Positions 25,626 through 33,470 of a stretch of DNA of 64,000 nt are shown piece after piece. Source of the stretch: Myxococcota bacterium (GTDB lineage: Bacteria; Myxococcota_A; UBA796; JAFGLY01); contig JAJRWT010000089.1 of the NCBI GenBank assembly GCA_024276675.1, positions 57,413 to 121,412 on the forward strand, in the 5' to 3' direction. Numbering within the stretch: position 1 is the first letter of the stretch; the number at the start of each line of letters is the position of its first letter. The notes under the pieces are model-generated. The model worked only from the letters and a program-made list of their open reading frames with translations. It had not been told where the DNA came from and ran no database searches. A program made the position numbers and the translations under genes.

Positions 25626-26777
25626 ATGGTCAAGGGCGCCATTGTGGGAACAGAAACGGATCCATCGTTCAAGAGGGACTGTCGGAGCTTCACGGGCTAT
25701 TCGCCTTGTGAACCCTTTCGGACCTGCCCGGGATGCCATGACTATGATCCGGTGGATTGTGAGATCCTCATCATCAACCTGGAAGGCCTGGGCGACGTGC
25801 TGCGGACCACCGCTCAGCTTCCCGCCATAAAAGACCAACATCCGCGATCCCGCATCACCTGGTTGACAAGGCCTCGTGCCCGGGAGTTGCTGGAGGGGCA
25901 TCCTCTCCTGGACAGGGTGATGGTGCTGGAAACCGAAGATCTGGCGGAGCTTTCCGCACGGAGTTTCGAACTGCTCCTCTGTGTCGACAAGTCGCCCCTC
26001 TCGGGGTCCTTGGCAATGCAGATCAATGCCGGGGAAAAGCGCGGTTTCGGAGTGGATGAGCGCGGGGTCATCATCCCCCTCGGCGACCATGCCCGGTATC
26101 TCTACCGGCTGGGTCTGGACGACCACCTGAAGTTCCACAAGAACCAACTCACCGAGCCTCGTCTGCTTTCAGAGGCCCTGGCACTGCCCTACCGCCGAGA
26201 GCCATATCGACTCTACCTGCCCCCTGCTCCACCGGCGGGCCATCCAAGGCTCGTCGGGTTCAACACCGGTGCAAGCCCAGCTTTTCCCAGGAAAGCCCTC
26301 TCGGTGGACCTGCAGGAGGCGGCCATCGCCTTGATCAGCAGGGCAACCGGAGAACCTGTCTTGCTGCTTGGCGGCCCCGAGGACCGCCATCGCAACGAAG
26401 AACTCTCACGCCGGCTTGGCCCTCGCGTGGAAAACAGTCCCCTGGGCGAAGGCCTGATGGTGGGTGCGGCCCACGTACAACGTTGCCAGGTGGTCTTCTC
26501 GGGAGACAGCCTTGGAATGCACATGGCCATCGCCCTGGGGAAGTACGTCGTGGCCTGGTTCGGTCCTACCTGCCACCAGGAGATCGATCTCTATGACCGG
26601 GGGCTCAAGCTTCTTTCAGGCCTTGACTGTGCACCGTGTTGGCATTCCCGCTGCCAGCGTAGACCCGCTTGCAACGAGAGTCTCTCGGCCGGGTTGGTGG
26701 CGGAAGCCGTGCTGGATTGTCTGGATGCTTCCAGAAAGGCCTTGCCCGTGACCGGGCTTCGGAGCAGGTGGCCTTGA
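25626..26777 (+). CDS. Glycosyltransferase family 9 (heptosyltransferase-like)
   Basis: 383 residues from ATG 25626. The GT-B fold is shown by ILIINLEGLGDVLRTTAQLP, the usual GT9 opening, then RITWLTRPRARELLEGHPLLD. In the C-terminal half there are VGFNTGASPAFPRKAL, PVLLLGGPEDRHRNEEL and VVFSGDSLGMHMAIALGKYV (donor-binding region). GLDCAPCWHSRCQRRPAC near the end is the family's usual Cys cluster. A second Cys cluster at the very N-terminus (DCRSFTGYSPCEPFRTCPGC) is not part of the usual domain. GT9 enzymes add heptose or related sugars to lipopolysaccharide core. It is coupled with the Trm112-like gene. Confidence 0.87.
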   Translation: MVKGAIVGTETDPSFKRDCRSFTGYSPCEPFRTCPGCHDYDPVDCEILIINLEGLGDVLRTTAQLPAIKDQHPRSRITWLTRPRARELLEGHPLLDRVMVLETEDLAELSARSFELLLCVDKSPLSGSLAMQINAGEKRGFGVDERGVIIPLGDHARYLYRLGLDDHLKFHKNQLTEPRLLSEALALPYRREPYRLYLPPAPPAGHPRLVGFNTGASPAFPRKALSVDLQEAAIALISRATGEPVLLLGGPEDRHRNEELSRRLGPRVENSPLGEGLMVGAAHVQRCQVVFSGDSLGMHMAIALGKYVVAWFGPTCHQEIDLYDRGLKLLSGLDCAPCWHSRCQRRPACNESLSAGLVAEAVLDCLDASRKALPVTGLRSRWP

Positions 26778-26784
26778 TGCTCCG

Positions 26785-28872
26785 TCAAGGGCAGTCCAGC
26801 ACGCGGACATGCCTGATGCGGTCGCCCAGGCGCAGGCGGACGAGAACGTCCCGACCGTGGGTTACTCGACCGAAGATTGCGTACTGCCCATAGAGGTGGG
26901 GCTGGGGTGACAGGGTGACGAACCACTGGCCGTTTCCGCTGTCCGGTTCAGCAAGAGCCATTCCCACGGTGTATTCCGCAAAGGGAAGCGGGCTGGGCTC
27001 GTCGGGGATGGCCGTTCCGGCGCCTCCCCATCCGTCGCCCCTGGGATCACCTGTCTGTACGACGAAATCGGGCACCGCCCTGTGGAAGGTCAGGCCATCG
27101 TAGAAGCCGGTCCGGGCCAGCTTCGCCCAGAACCAGACGGTGGTGGGAGCCTCGTCCGGAAACAGCTCGATACGGAATTCGCCCCTGTCGGTGCTCACGC
27201 TGGCACCGCAGGTGTGAGCCACAGCAGCGGTGGGTGGAAGCTGAAAGGTGGGCTGGGTAGAAGGAAGGGCCGATTGGCCCGCGAGCCGCAGGAGTTCCCG
27301 GGAAGCAGCCCGCAGGCGAAGATCCGTGGAATCCGTGTGGAGCAATGCCAGGTGCGTGGACCTCGGGTCCGGTGTTTGGACCAGTGCCCTGGATGGAGCC
27401 CCGCCGGTGGAGCCGCTGCTGCCGTAGAGCGCGTTGAGGGCGCGGATGGTGTAGAGACATAGTTCAGGTTCTGTGCATGTCTCCAGGCGGCGGATCAAAG
27501 GGCCTTCGTAGCGGATGAGCGGCTCGGCCGCCATGGTGGCGGCTGCTCCCGCCGCCAGGACCTGGTCCTGGCTGTCCAGCAGCGCCAGCATGACTTCTTC
27601 GGGAGCGGGCAACTGGAGGAGGCGAGCCACTGCTGCCGTCCGTACCCGCTGATCGGGGTCGGCCCACGCCAGATCCTTGAGCCGGTCCAGGTTTTCCAGG
27701 TGGGAGGCGACTCGGGCGCGTACGCGGGGGTGGACGTCGGGTGCGAGCCAGGCTTCCGGCGACGGAGGCTCGGGGCTTTCCAGCAGGGCCAGCAACGCCA
27801 GGCCCTGGACTTCGGAATCCTGGGACATGAGGAAGTTGGACAGCGTGGATTGCAGGTATCCCGAAGCCGCCCACGCGGGAGTGGCGGCTGTCTCCAGAGC
27901 TGAAAGGCGCACCCACCTCTCCGGATCCCGCGTGAGGCCGGCGAGGATGGCGGCCGAGTCGGAACCTGGGCTGTGTTGTGACAGGCCGCGGGCCAGGGCC
28001 ACTCTACAGCCCACGCAGGAGTCCCTGGCCAACTCCCGGCCCGTGCGCAGCCAGCCATCGTTGTCCAGGCCAGTGGAAGCTGCCCTTGCCAGCCAGGCTC
28101 TGGACACGGGATCCGCTTCGCCGAGGGTCCAGTCTTCCAGGTGGCTTCGTGTGGAGGGATCCTGTATGGATGGTCGAATTCTGGCCAGCGCGAAGGCGCT
28201 GCCGCGGCGGCAGTCCAGGGATGTACGCCGCTGCGCGGAGAGGAGGGCCTGCACGACATGGAGAGAAGACAGTTTGCGAGCGGGTTCTCCGGCAGAACTG
28301 CCCAGTCGGGTCGCCATGCTTCCCAGAGCACGAGCAGCGGCAGCGCACACCGGGCCACTGCCCATCAACACTCGAGAGACCAGGTTGTCGGCGTATTCGG
28401 ATTCCCCCTGGGCTCCCAGGGCCAGGAGGAGTTCCTGGACGACAGCGGCGTCGGTCTCGGAGTCCAGGGCGCGTGCCGCCACGCTGGCCCCCCCCGGGCT
28501 TTGGCCCAGGGCGAAGGCTGCTTCGCGCCTCACAGCGGGATCTTCGTCTGTAACGGACTGTCGCAGAAGCGGGATGGAATCCGGAGAACCCAGGCGCGCC
28601 AGTGCCCGGTTGGCCCGTGCTCGTATCTCGGGATCCCTGTGGAAGCAGAATGAGCTGAATTCGCTGGGAGACGCCCTGCGGGTCTCCAGTTGCCAGATTT
28701 GCCGCATGACTGCCGTAGTCTCATCCACCCGGGCGGCAGTTGCCTGCGCTACGGGGAGGATCGGGGGAGTGGAAGAACTTGCGGCCCTGGCGCACCGGGA
28801 GCCCAGCAGGGATGTGGTGAGCATAAGTTGGAGCAGTAGAAGGATGGGAACCTGGGAAGAGAAACTGGGCAC
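26785..28872 (-). CDS. Exported HEAT-repeat protein with C-terminal cyclophilin domain
   Basis: 695 residues from GTG 28872, chosen because GGAGAA lies 7 nt upstream and the product then begins with a signal peptide (SQVPILLLLQLMLTTSLLG). The open frame continues 71 codons further upstream without a site. Residues about 60-530 are HEAT repeats (for example DPAVRREAAFALGQSPGG and DPDQRVRTAAVARLLQL). The last ~150 are a cyclophilin peptidyl-prolyl isomerase: IELFPDEAPTTVWFWAKLA, FYDGLTFHRAVPDFVVQTGD with the catalytic Arg, and QWFVTLSPQPHLYGQYAIFG. It probably folds or scaffolds proteins in the periplasm. It faces GT9 tail to tail with only 7 nt between stops. The fusion is uncommon. Confidence 0.85.
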   Translation of the reverse strand: MPSFSSQVPILLLLQLMLTTSLLGSRCARAASSSTPPILPVAQATAARVDETTAVMRQIWQLETRRASPSEFSSFCFHRDPEIRARANRALARLGSPDSIPLLRQSVTDEDPAVRREAAFALGQSPGGASVAARALDSETDAAVVQELLLALGAQGESEYADNLVSRVLMGSGPVCAAAARALGSMATRLGSSAGEPARKLSSLHVVQALLSAQRRTSLDCRRGSAFALARIRPSIQDPSTRSHLEDWTLGEADPVSRAWLARAASTGLDNDGWLRTGRELARDSCVGCRVALARGLSQHSPGSDSAAILAGLTRDPERWVRLSALETAATPAWAASGYLQSTLSNFLMSQDSEVQGLALLALLESPEPPSPEAWLAPDVHPRVRARVASHLENLDRLKDLAWADPDQRVRTAAVARLLQLPAPEEVMLALLDSQDQVLAAGAAATMAAEPLIRYEGPLIRRLETCTEPELCLYTIRALNALYGSSGSTGGAPSRALVQTPDPRSTHLALLHTDSTDLRLRAASRELLRLAGQSALPSTQPTFQLPPTAAVAHTCGASVSTDRGEFRIELFPDEAPTTVWFWAKLARTGFYDGLTFHRAVPDFVVQTGDPRGDGWGGAGTAIPDEPSPLPFAEYTVGMALAEPDSGNGQWFVTLSPQPHLYGQYAIFGRVTHGRDVLVRLRLGDRIRHVRVLDCP

Positions 28873-28943
28873 GGTGGTGTTCTCCGCTTTTCGATGGTAC
28901 CAGGGAGCTGTCCACGTGTGCGGAATAACGCCTCGTATACCGG

Positions 28944-29576
28944 GTGGCGGATCAGGGAGGAAACCTGTCCTATCGAGACCAACGATTGACCATTGCCAGG
29001 CGCCTGGATTCACTGTTGCTCCAGGCGGACCGGCGCTCAAAGATGAAGGCCATCGGTCGGTGGCTGGATGAAAGGGATCCCGCACTCAAGGCGGCTCTCC
29101 TGCGACGGGCTCGGGAACGTGGAGTGGATCTACCCGACGAAACCATCGAGTGGCCTGGCAAGCGGCTTGTGCGGCTGGCTCTGGCAAAAGAGGGCGAATC
29201 GCGTGCGCGCTCGAATCCCATCAAGAAAGACGAAGCCTTTCGATGCATGTGCTGTGGCACATGGGTTCCCGAGGGCGGCAGATCGCCAAGGAATCATTGC
29301 AACGTCTGTCTTCGATCACGCCACGTGGACATCGTTCCCGGTGACAGGGCGGCGGAATGCCGTGGCATCATGGAACCTACAGGTGCCGAGATGGCGGGAC
29401 GAGCAGGAATCGTCATTCGTTTCAGGTGTTTGTGCTGCGGCGTGCGGACGAGGAACCGTGCTGTGAGGGAGGGACCATACCCCGATGACGAGAGGGCCTT
29501 GAGGGTTCTGCTGGCGGGTGGAGGAGCCCCGCCCATCAGCAAGAACCGTGGTATGGAGCCAGGCGTGGAGGAATAG
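28944..29576 (+). CDS. RNHCP-domain protein
   Basis: Up to 210 residues from GTG 28944; the true start may be later (ATG 29043 gives 177 residues) because no good ribosome binding site precedes either. The N-terminal third is helical and basic. From about 98 it matches the RNHCP domain: AFRCMCCGTWVP, RNHCNVCLRSRHVDIVPGD, then IRFRCLCCGVRTRNRAV. The Cys pairs suggest one or two zinc sites. In the family motif RNHCP the last residue here is Asn. Function is unknown. It ends 3 nt before tilS. Confidence 0.78.
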   Translation: MADQGGNLSYRDQRLTIARRLDSLLLQADRRSKMKAIGRWLDERDPALKAALLRRARERGVDLPDETIEWPGKRLVRLALAKEGESRARSNPIKKDEAFRCMCCGTWVPEGGRSPRNHCNVCLRSRHVDIVPGDRAAECRGIMEPTGAEMAGRAGIVIRFRCLCCGVRTRNRAVREGPYPDDERALRVLLAGGGAPPISKNRGMEPGVEE

Positions 29577-29579
29577 AAC

Positions 29580-30914
29580 ATGTCACTGCCCGCCAGGGTG
29601 CTGGGCTTTGCCAGAGAGCACCGAATGTTTCCCAATGGGGCCAGGGTGGCTGTGGCGGTATCGGGTGGTGTAGATTCAGTTGTACTCCTGCATGTACTTC
29701 ACAGCTTGCGCGGAGCGCTGGGAATTCGCCTGGTGGTGGCCACGCTGGACCATGGCCTGCGCCACGATGGGGCAGGGGACGCCGTCTTCGTGAGGGAGTT
29801 GGCCAGGAACCTGGAGCTGCCCTTCTACTGTGGTCGGTTGAAGATCGACAAGGGCAGGGGGATCGAGGATGCGGCTCGACGACAACGCCTGGCTTTCCTG
29901 CGGGGCATTCCGGCGGACCTGGTTGCCATGGGTCACCATGGCGACGATCAGGCGGAGACGGTTCTTCTCAGGATGTTGAGAGGGGCTGGTCTGCACGCTC
30001 TCACAGCGATGGAGCCCGTGCGGCACCCCTTCGTCAGGCCGCTCCTTGCCGAAACCCGTACTTCCATAGAGGACTATGCCAACGAGAAGGGCCTGCGGTG
30101 GCGAGAGGATTCCAGCAACCGTTCCATGGATCACGAACGAAATCGTGTGCGACACCAGGTGATTCCGCTGATGGAACAGGTACACGGCGGGGCTGCCGGG
30201 CGGTTGCGCACCATGGCCGACAACCTGCGGGGAGATGCCGCCTACCTGGATGGCGTGGCCCGGGAAACGCTGGCGCGGCTGACCAGAGGGACGGGCCTCG
30301 TACTGGCCGATCTGTCCGGGCTGCACCCGGCGCTGCTGGTGCGGGTCTTACAGGGTTTCGTCCGACGAGGGGCCGGCATTACCATGGGGCATGCGCAGGT
30401 GAGACAGGCGATGCGCCTGATTCGACAGGGTAGACCAGGCGCATACGTGGAATTGGGAGCTGCGTGGAGGTTGGCAGTGGGTGACACCTTACTGCACCTG
30501 CTGCCACCGTTGCCCGGGACCATGGTGCTGGGTCCGGGGTCGCGGCTGTCATGGGGGGCCTACCTTGTGGTTTTCGAGACGGTTTTCAGCAAAAAATCCG
30601 AACCCCACATGGGTCTTGAGTGGGAGCGGCGTTCGATGTCGGTGGAACTCAGGCCGGCGGGCGTGGGCGAGAAGGTGGAAGGCAGAAAACTGACCGAACT
30701 GCTGCGTGTTCGCGGTATTCCCGCTCCGCTACGGCCATATCATCCCATCATCCGCTGCGGCGATGGGCTGGGCTGGATACCGTTGGTGGGCCTGTTCAGC
30801 AAGGATGGAAGGCGTATCTCCCGCCCGACGACTGGCCGCCTGGGCCTGCGTCTGAGTATTTCATCATTCGCGGGTACAGGTTGTCATGGTGCCCAATGGT
30901 GCATAACGCTATAG
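29580..30914 (+). CDS. tilS: tRNA(Ile)-lysidine synthase
   Basis: 444 residues; ATG with GGAGG upstream. It modifies C34 of tRNA-Ile(CAU) to lysidine, using ATP, so that AUA is read as Ile. The N-terminal PP-loop ATPase has VAVAVSGGVDSVVLLHVL and VVATLDHGLRHDG, then MGHHGDDQAETVLLRMLRG, with RWREDSSN later. The C-terminal TilS domain follows: VELRPAGVGEKVEGRKLTEL and IPAPLRPYHPI. Its placement just before ftsH is the common bacterial order. Confidence 0.93.
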   Translation: MSLPARVLGFAREHRMFPNGARVAVAVSGGVDSVVLLHVLHSLRGALGIRLVVATLDHGLRHDGAGDAVFVRELARNLELPFYCGRLKIDKGRGIEDAARRQRLAFLRGIPADLVAMGHHGDDQAETVLLRMLRGAGLHALTAMEPVRHPFVRPLLAETRTSIEDYANEKGLRWREDSSNRSMDHERNRVRHQVIPLMEQVHGGAAGRLRTMADNLRGDAAYLDGVARETLARLTRGTGLVLADLSGLHPALLVRVLQGFVRRGAGITMGHAQVRQAMRLIRQGRPGAYVELGAAWRLAVGDTLLHLLPPLPGTMVLGPGSRLSWGAYLVVFETVFSKKSEPHMGLEWERRSMSVELRPAGVGEKVEGRKLTELLRVRGIPAPLRPYHPIIRCGDGLGWIPLVGLFSKDGRRISRPTTGRLGLRLSISSFAGTGCHGAQWCITL

Positions 30915-30948
30915 GCTGTGGCGCCAAATGGATCGTTTTGGAGTGCCG

Positions 30949-32766
30949 ATGAATCGAAAGCACATAGCGCTCCTGATTTTCATGGCCTTGCTGTTTCTGC
31001 TGGCGTTCGTGCTGGTGGCGCAGCAGGAACGTGGACGGCCGGAAGAGATCACCTTTCCGGAACTGCGAACGGCCATCAATCAGGGCAAGATCAAAAACCT
31101 GACATTCCGCGGTGAAGAGATCGAAGGTGCATTCACCGATGGGCGAACTTTTACCACCCTCGGTCCCACCGATTCCGAGTACTTTCTCAAGGTACTGGAA
31201 GAAAACGACCTGGTGCCCAGGTACGAAAAGGAGCCCACTCAGGGGGTGCTCACCACGCTTCTCGTGAACGGCATACCACTGCTGCTGATCATTCTGCTTT
31301 TCGTGTTCTTCATGAGGCAGCTTCAGGTGGGTGGTGGGAAGGCCATGTCCTTTGGCAAGTCGAGGGCCAGGCTGCTCTCCGACAGCGGCAAGCGTGTCAC
31401 CTTTGCCGATGTCGCCGGTATCTCCGAAGCCAAGGAAGAACTACGCGAGATCATCGATTTCCTGCGCGATCCCAAGAAGTTCACAAAGCTGGGTGGTCGA
31501 ATTCCCAAGGGCGTGCTGCTCATGGGGTCGCCCGGCACCGGCAAGACCCTCCTTGCCAGGGCAATCGCTGGCGAAGCCGGGGTGCCATTCTATCTCATCT
31601 CCGGTTCTGATTTCGTCGAGATGTTCGTAGGTGTCGGAGCCAGCCGCGTTCGCGACCTCTTCGAGCAGGGCAAAAAGAACGCTCCCTGCATCATTTTCAT
31701 AGACGAAATCGACGCGGTGGGGCGTCACCGGGGGGCCGGCCTGGGTGGTGGGCATGATGAACGGGAGCAGACCCTGAACCAGCTCCTGGTGGAGATGGAC
31801 GGCTTCGAATCCACCGATGGCGTCATCCTGGTGGCCGCCACCAACCGTCCCGATGTCCTGGACCCCGCATTGCTCCGGCCCGGGCGGTTTGACCGGCATG
31901 TCGTGGTTCCGGCTCCCGACGTCAAGGGCCGAAAGGGTATACTCGAGGTCTATACCCGTCGCACTCCCCTTGCGGATGACGTGGATCTGGAGGTGATCTC
32001 CAAGAGTACCCCAGGCTTCTCGGGAGCAGATCTGGAAAACCTGGTGAACGAGGCGGCTCTCCTCGCGGCACGCCAGGACAAGAACCACCTGGAAATGGTG
32101 GACTTTGAAGAAGCCAAGGACAAGGTCCTCATGGGTGCGGAACGGCGTTCCCTGGCCATGTCCGACGAAGAACGCCGCAAGATCGCCTATCACGAGGCAG
32201 GGCATGCCTTGGCGGCCTACCTGTTGCCCAACGCAGATCCCATCCACAAGGTCACAATCATCCCCCGGGGTCAGGCGTTGGGACTCACCTGGCAGCTTCC
32301 TGACGGTGACAAGCACACGCTCTCGGCCAGCTACCTCGTCACCCGGGTGGTCGTGCTCATGGGCGGCAGAGCCGCGGAAGAAGTCGTCTTCAACGAAGCC
32401 TGGACCGGTGCCCGGGCCGACATCAAGGAAGCAACCCGTATCGCCAGGGCTCTGGTTACCGAGTATGGAATGACGGATAAACTGGGTCCCGTGGATTGGG
32501 CCGACAAGCAGGACGAAGTCTTTCTTGGAAAAGACCTCAGCAGAAGGTCCAACCACTCTGAAAAGACCTCGCAGTTGATCGACGAAGAGATCAAATCGAC
32601 CATCACAACCGCATATCGGTCCGCCAGGAACATCCTGCTCACCAACCTCCATATCCTCCACAGGCTGGCAGAGACGCTTCTGGACGTGGAAACCCTGGAA
32701 TCCGCCGAGTTTTCCAGTCTGGTGGACGGCATGAACCCCGTCAGGCCCGATGCTGCCGGATTGTGA
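30949..32766 (+). CDS. ftsH: ATP-dependent zinc metalloprotease FtsH
   Basis: 605 residues; I prefer ATG 30949 because GGAG lies 8 nt upstream, over the ATG 7 codons earlier. Two helices flank a periplasmic domain: MNRKHIALLIFMALLFLLAF at the N-terminus, and GIPLLLIILLFVFFM near 110. AAA domain: Walker A GSPGTGKT (193-200), Walker B CIIFIDEIDAVG, and second region of homology ATNRPDVLDPALLRPGRFDR. Protease zinc site HEAGH (415-419). It degrades misfolded membrane proteins and selected cytosolic ones. The HflKC-like operon 8 kb upstream would encode its modulators. The C-terminus ends after the leucine-rich helical region. Confidence 0.96.
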   Translation: MNRKHIALLIFMALLFLLAFVLVAQQERGRPEEITFPELRTAINQGKIKNLTFRGEEIEGAFTDGRTFTTLGPTDSEYFLKVLEENDLVPRYEKEPTQGVLTTLLVNGIPLLLIILLFVFFMRQLQVGGGKAMSFGKSRARLLSDSGKRVTFADVAGISEAKEELREIIDFLRDPKKFTKLGGRIPKGVLLMGSPGTGKTLLARAIAGEAGVPFYLISGSDFVEMFVGVGASRVRDLFEQGKKNAPCIIFIDEIDAVGRHRGAGLGGGHDEREQTLNQLLVEMDGFESTDGVILVAATNRPDVLDPALLRPGRFDRHVVVPAPDVKGRKGILEVYTRRTPLADDVDLEVISKSTPGFSGADLENLVNEAALLAARQDKNHLEMVDFEEAKDKVLMGAERRSLAMSDEERRKIAYHEAGHALAAYLLPNADPIHKVTIIPRGQALGLTWQLPDGDKHTLSASYLVTRVVVLMGGRAAEEVVFNEAWTGARADIKEATRIARALVTEYGMTDKLGPVDWADKQDEVFLGKDLSRRSNHSEKTSQLIDEEIKSTITTAYRSARNILLTNLHILHRLAETLLDVETLESAEFSSLVDGMNPVRPDAAGL

Positions 32767-32812
32767 AGCCCCTTGTCCCGGCGGCAACTGGCGATGTGAA
32801 TTGCCTGTGATG

Positions 32813-32841
32813 TTGACAGGGAAGGTTCCCCTGGATAAGAA
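32813..32841 (+). promoter_or_regulatory. Promoter candidate upstream of the rimP attenuator
   Basis: TTGACA at 32813-32818 is a perfect -35. A -10 candidate TAAGAA lies at 32836-32841 after 17 nt (GATAAG at 32834 is an alternative). The -10 is weak. The spacer holds the dyad GGGAA-GG-TTCCC (32819-32830), which could be an operator. If used, it makes a leader of roughly 60 nt that contains the terminator before rimP. Confidence 0.5.
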
Positions 32842-32865
32842 TCCTTCCTAGTTTGAACTCCGTAT

Positions 32866-32896
32866 GGAGCGGCCTCTCGGGCGGCTCCTTTTTTTT
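32866..32896 (+). terminator. Intrinsic terminator / attenuator before rimP
   Basis: GGAGC-G-GCC / GGC-G-GCTCC hairpin at 32866-32888 followed by eight T (32889-32896). It ends the ftsH transcript. It lies only 10 nt before the rimP start, so rimP expression from any upstream promoter must pass it. A short competing hairpin CTCC-GTAT-GGAG (32858-32869) would sequester the 5' arm, as an antiterminator does. Confidence 0.8.
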
Positions 32897-32906
32897 GGGG
32901 TGAACC

Positions 32907-33470
32907 TTGGCTGCTCCTCCCGCCAGGCGTGTAGAAAACCGCATCAGAGAGATCATCGAAGACCTCGTGGAAGACGAGGGCTTCGAACTTGTAGCCGTTC
33001 AGATTCTCGTTCTTGGCGGGCGCAGGACTCTCCGGATTTCCATAGACCGGCCCGGTGGTGTGGCGATATCCCATTGCACTCGCATGAGCCGTCTGCTCTC
33101 GCCGTTGTTGGATGTGGAAGAGCCGATATCTGGAACCTATGACCTGGAAGTGTCCAGTCCGGGAATGAAGCGGCCCATTCAAAGAAAGGCGGACTTTGCG
33201 CGTTTCAGGGGTTATAGAGCCAAGATCAGGTTGAACAGGCCGCTGGCCATGGAAGACAGACGTACCAGGTACAGCGGTTTGCTGGATGGCCTTCTGGGTG
33301 ATGAACTTCGCCTGCTTTCAGCCGATGGCCGCCAGCACATGCTGCCACTGGATCTGGTGGATCGAGCCTGGCTGGACCTGAGCCTGGAGCAATACCGAGA
33401 AATCTGCGGCATGGACGAAAACACCTTCGACCCAGCCGTTTCGATGCAGGAGCCTGGCAATGCTCAGTGA
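32907..33470 (+). CDS. rimP: Ribosome maturation factor RimP
   Basis: 187 residues from TTG 32907, with GGGGTGA right after the terminator T-run as ribosome binding site. Two domains: the N-terminal alpha/beta part has IREIIEDLVEDEGFELVAVQ and GRRTLRISIDRPGGV, then the family signature YDLEVSSPGMKRPIQRKADF. The C-terminal SH3-like barrel follows. RimP helps 30S subunit maturation. It overlaps nusA by 11 nt, the standard rimP-nusA linkage. The C-terminal ~20 residues are an unstructured extension. Confidence 0.92.
   Translation: MAAPPARRVENRIREIIEDLVEDEGFELVAVQILVLGGRRTLRISIDRPGGVAISHCTRMSRLLSPLLDVEEPISGTYDLEVSSPGMKRPIQRKADFARFRGYRAKIRLNRPLAMEDRRTRYSGLLDGLLGDELRLLSADGRQHMLPLDLVDRAWLDLSLEQYREICGMDENTFDPAVSMQEPGNAQ

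Noticed and set aside
27677..29071. 464-codon plus-strand open frame opposite the HEAT-cyclophilin gene
   Set aside because: Arg/Ser-rich shadow of the HEAT repeats in GC-rich DNA; the minus frame has signal peptide, HEAT and cyclophilin motifs.
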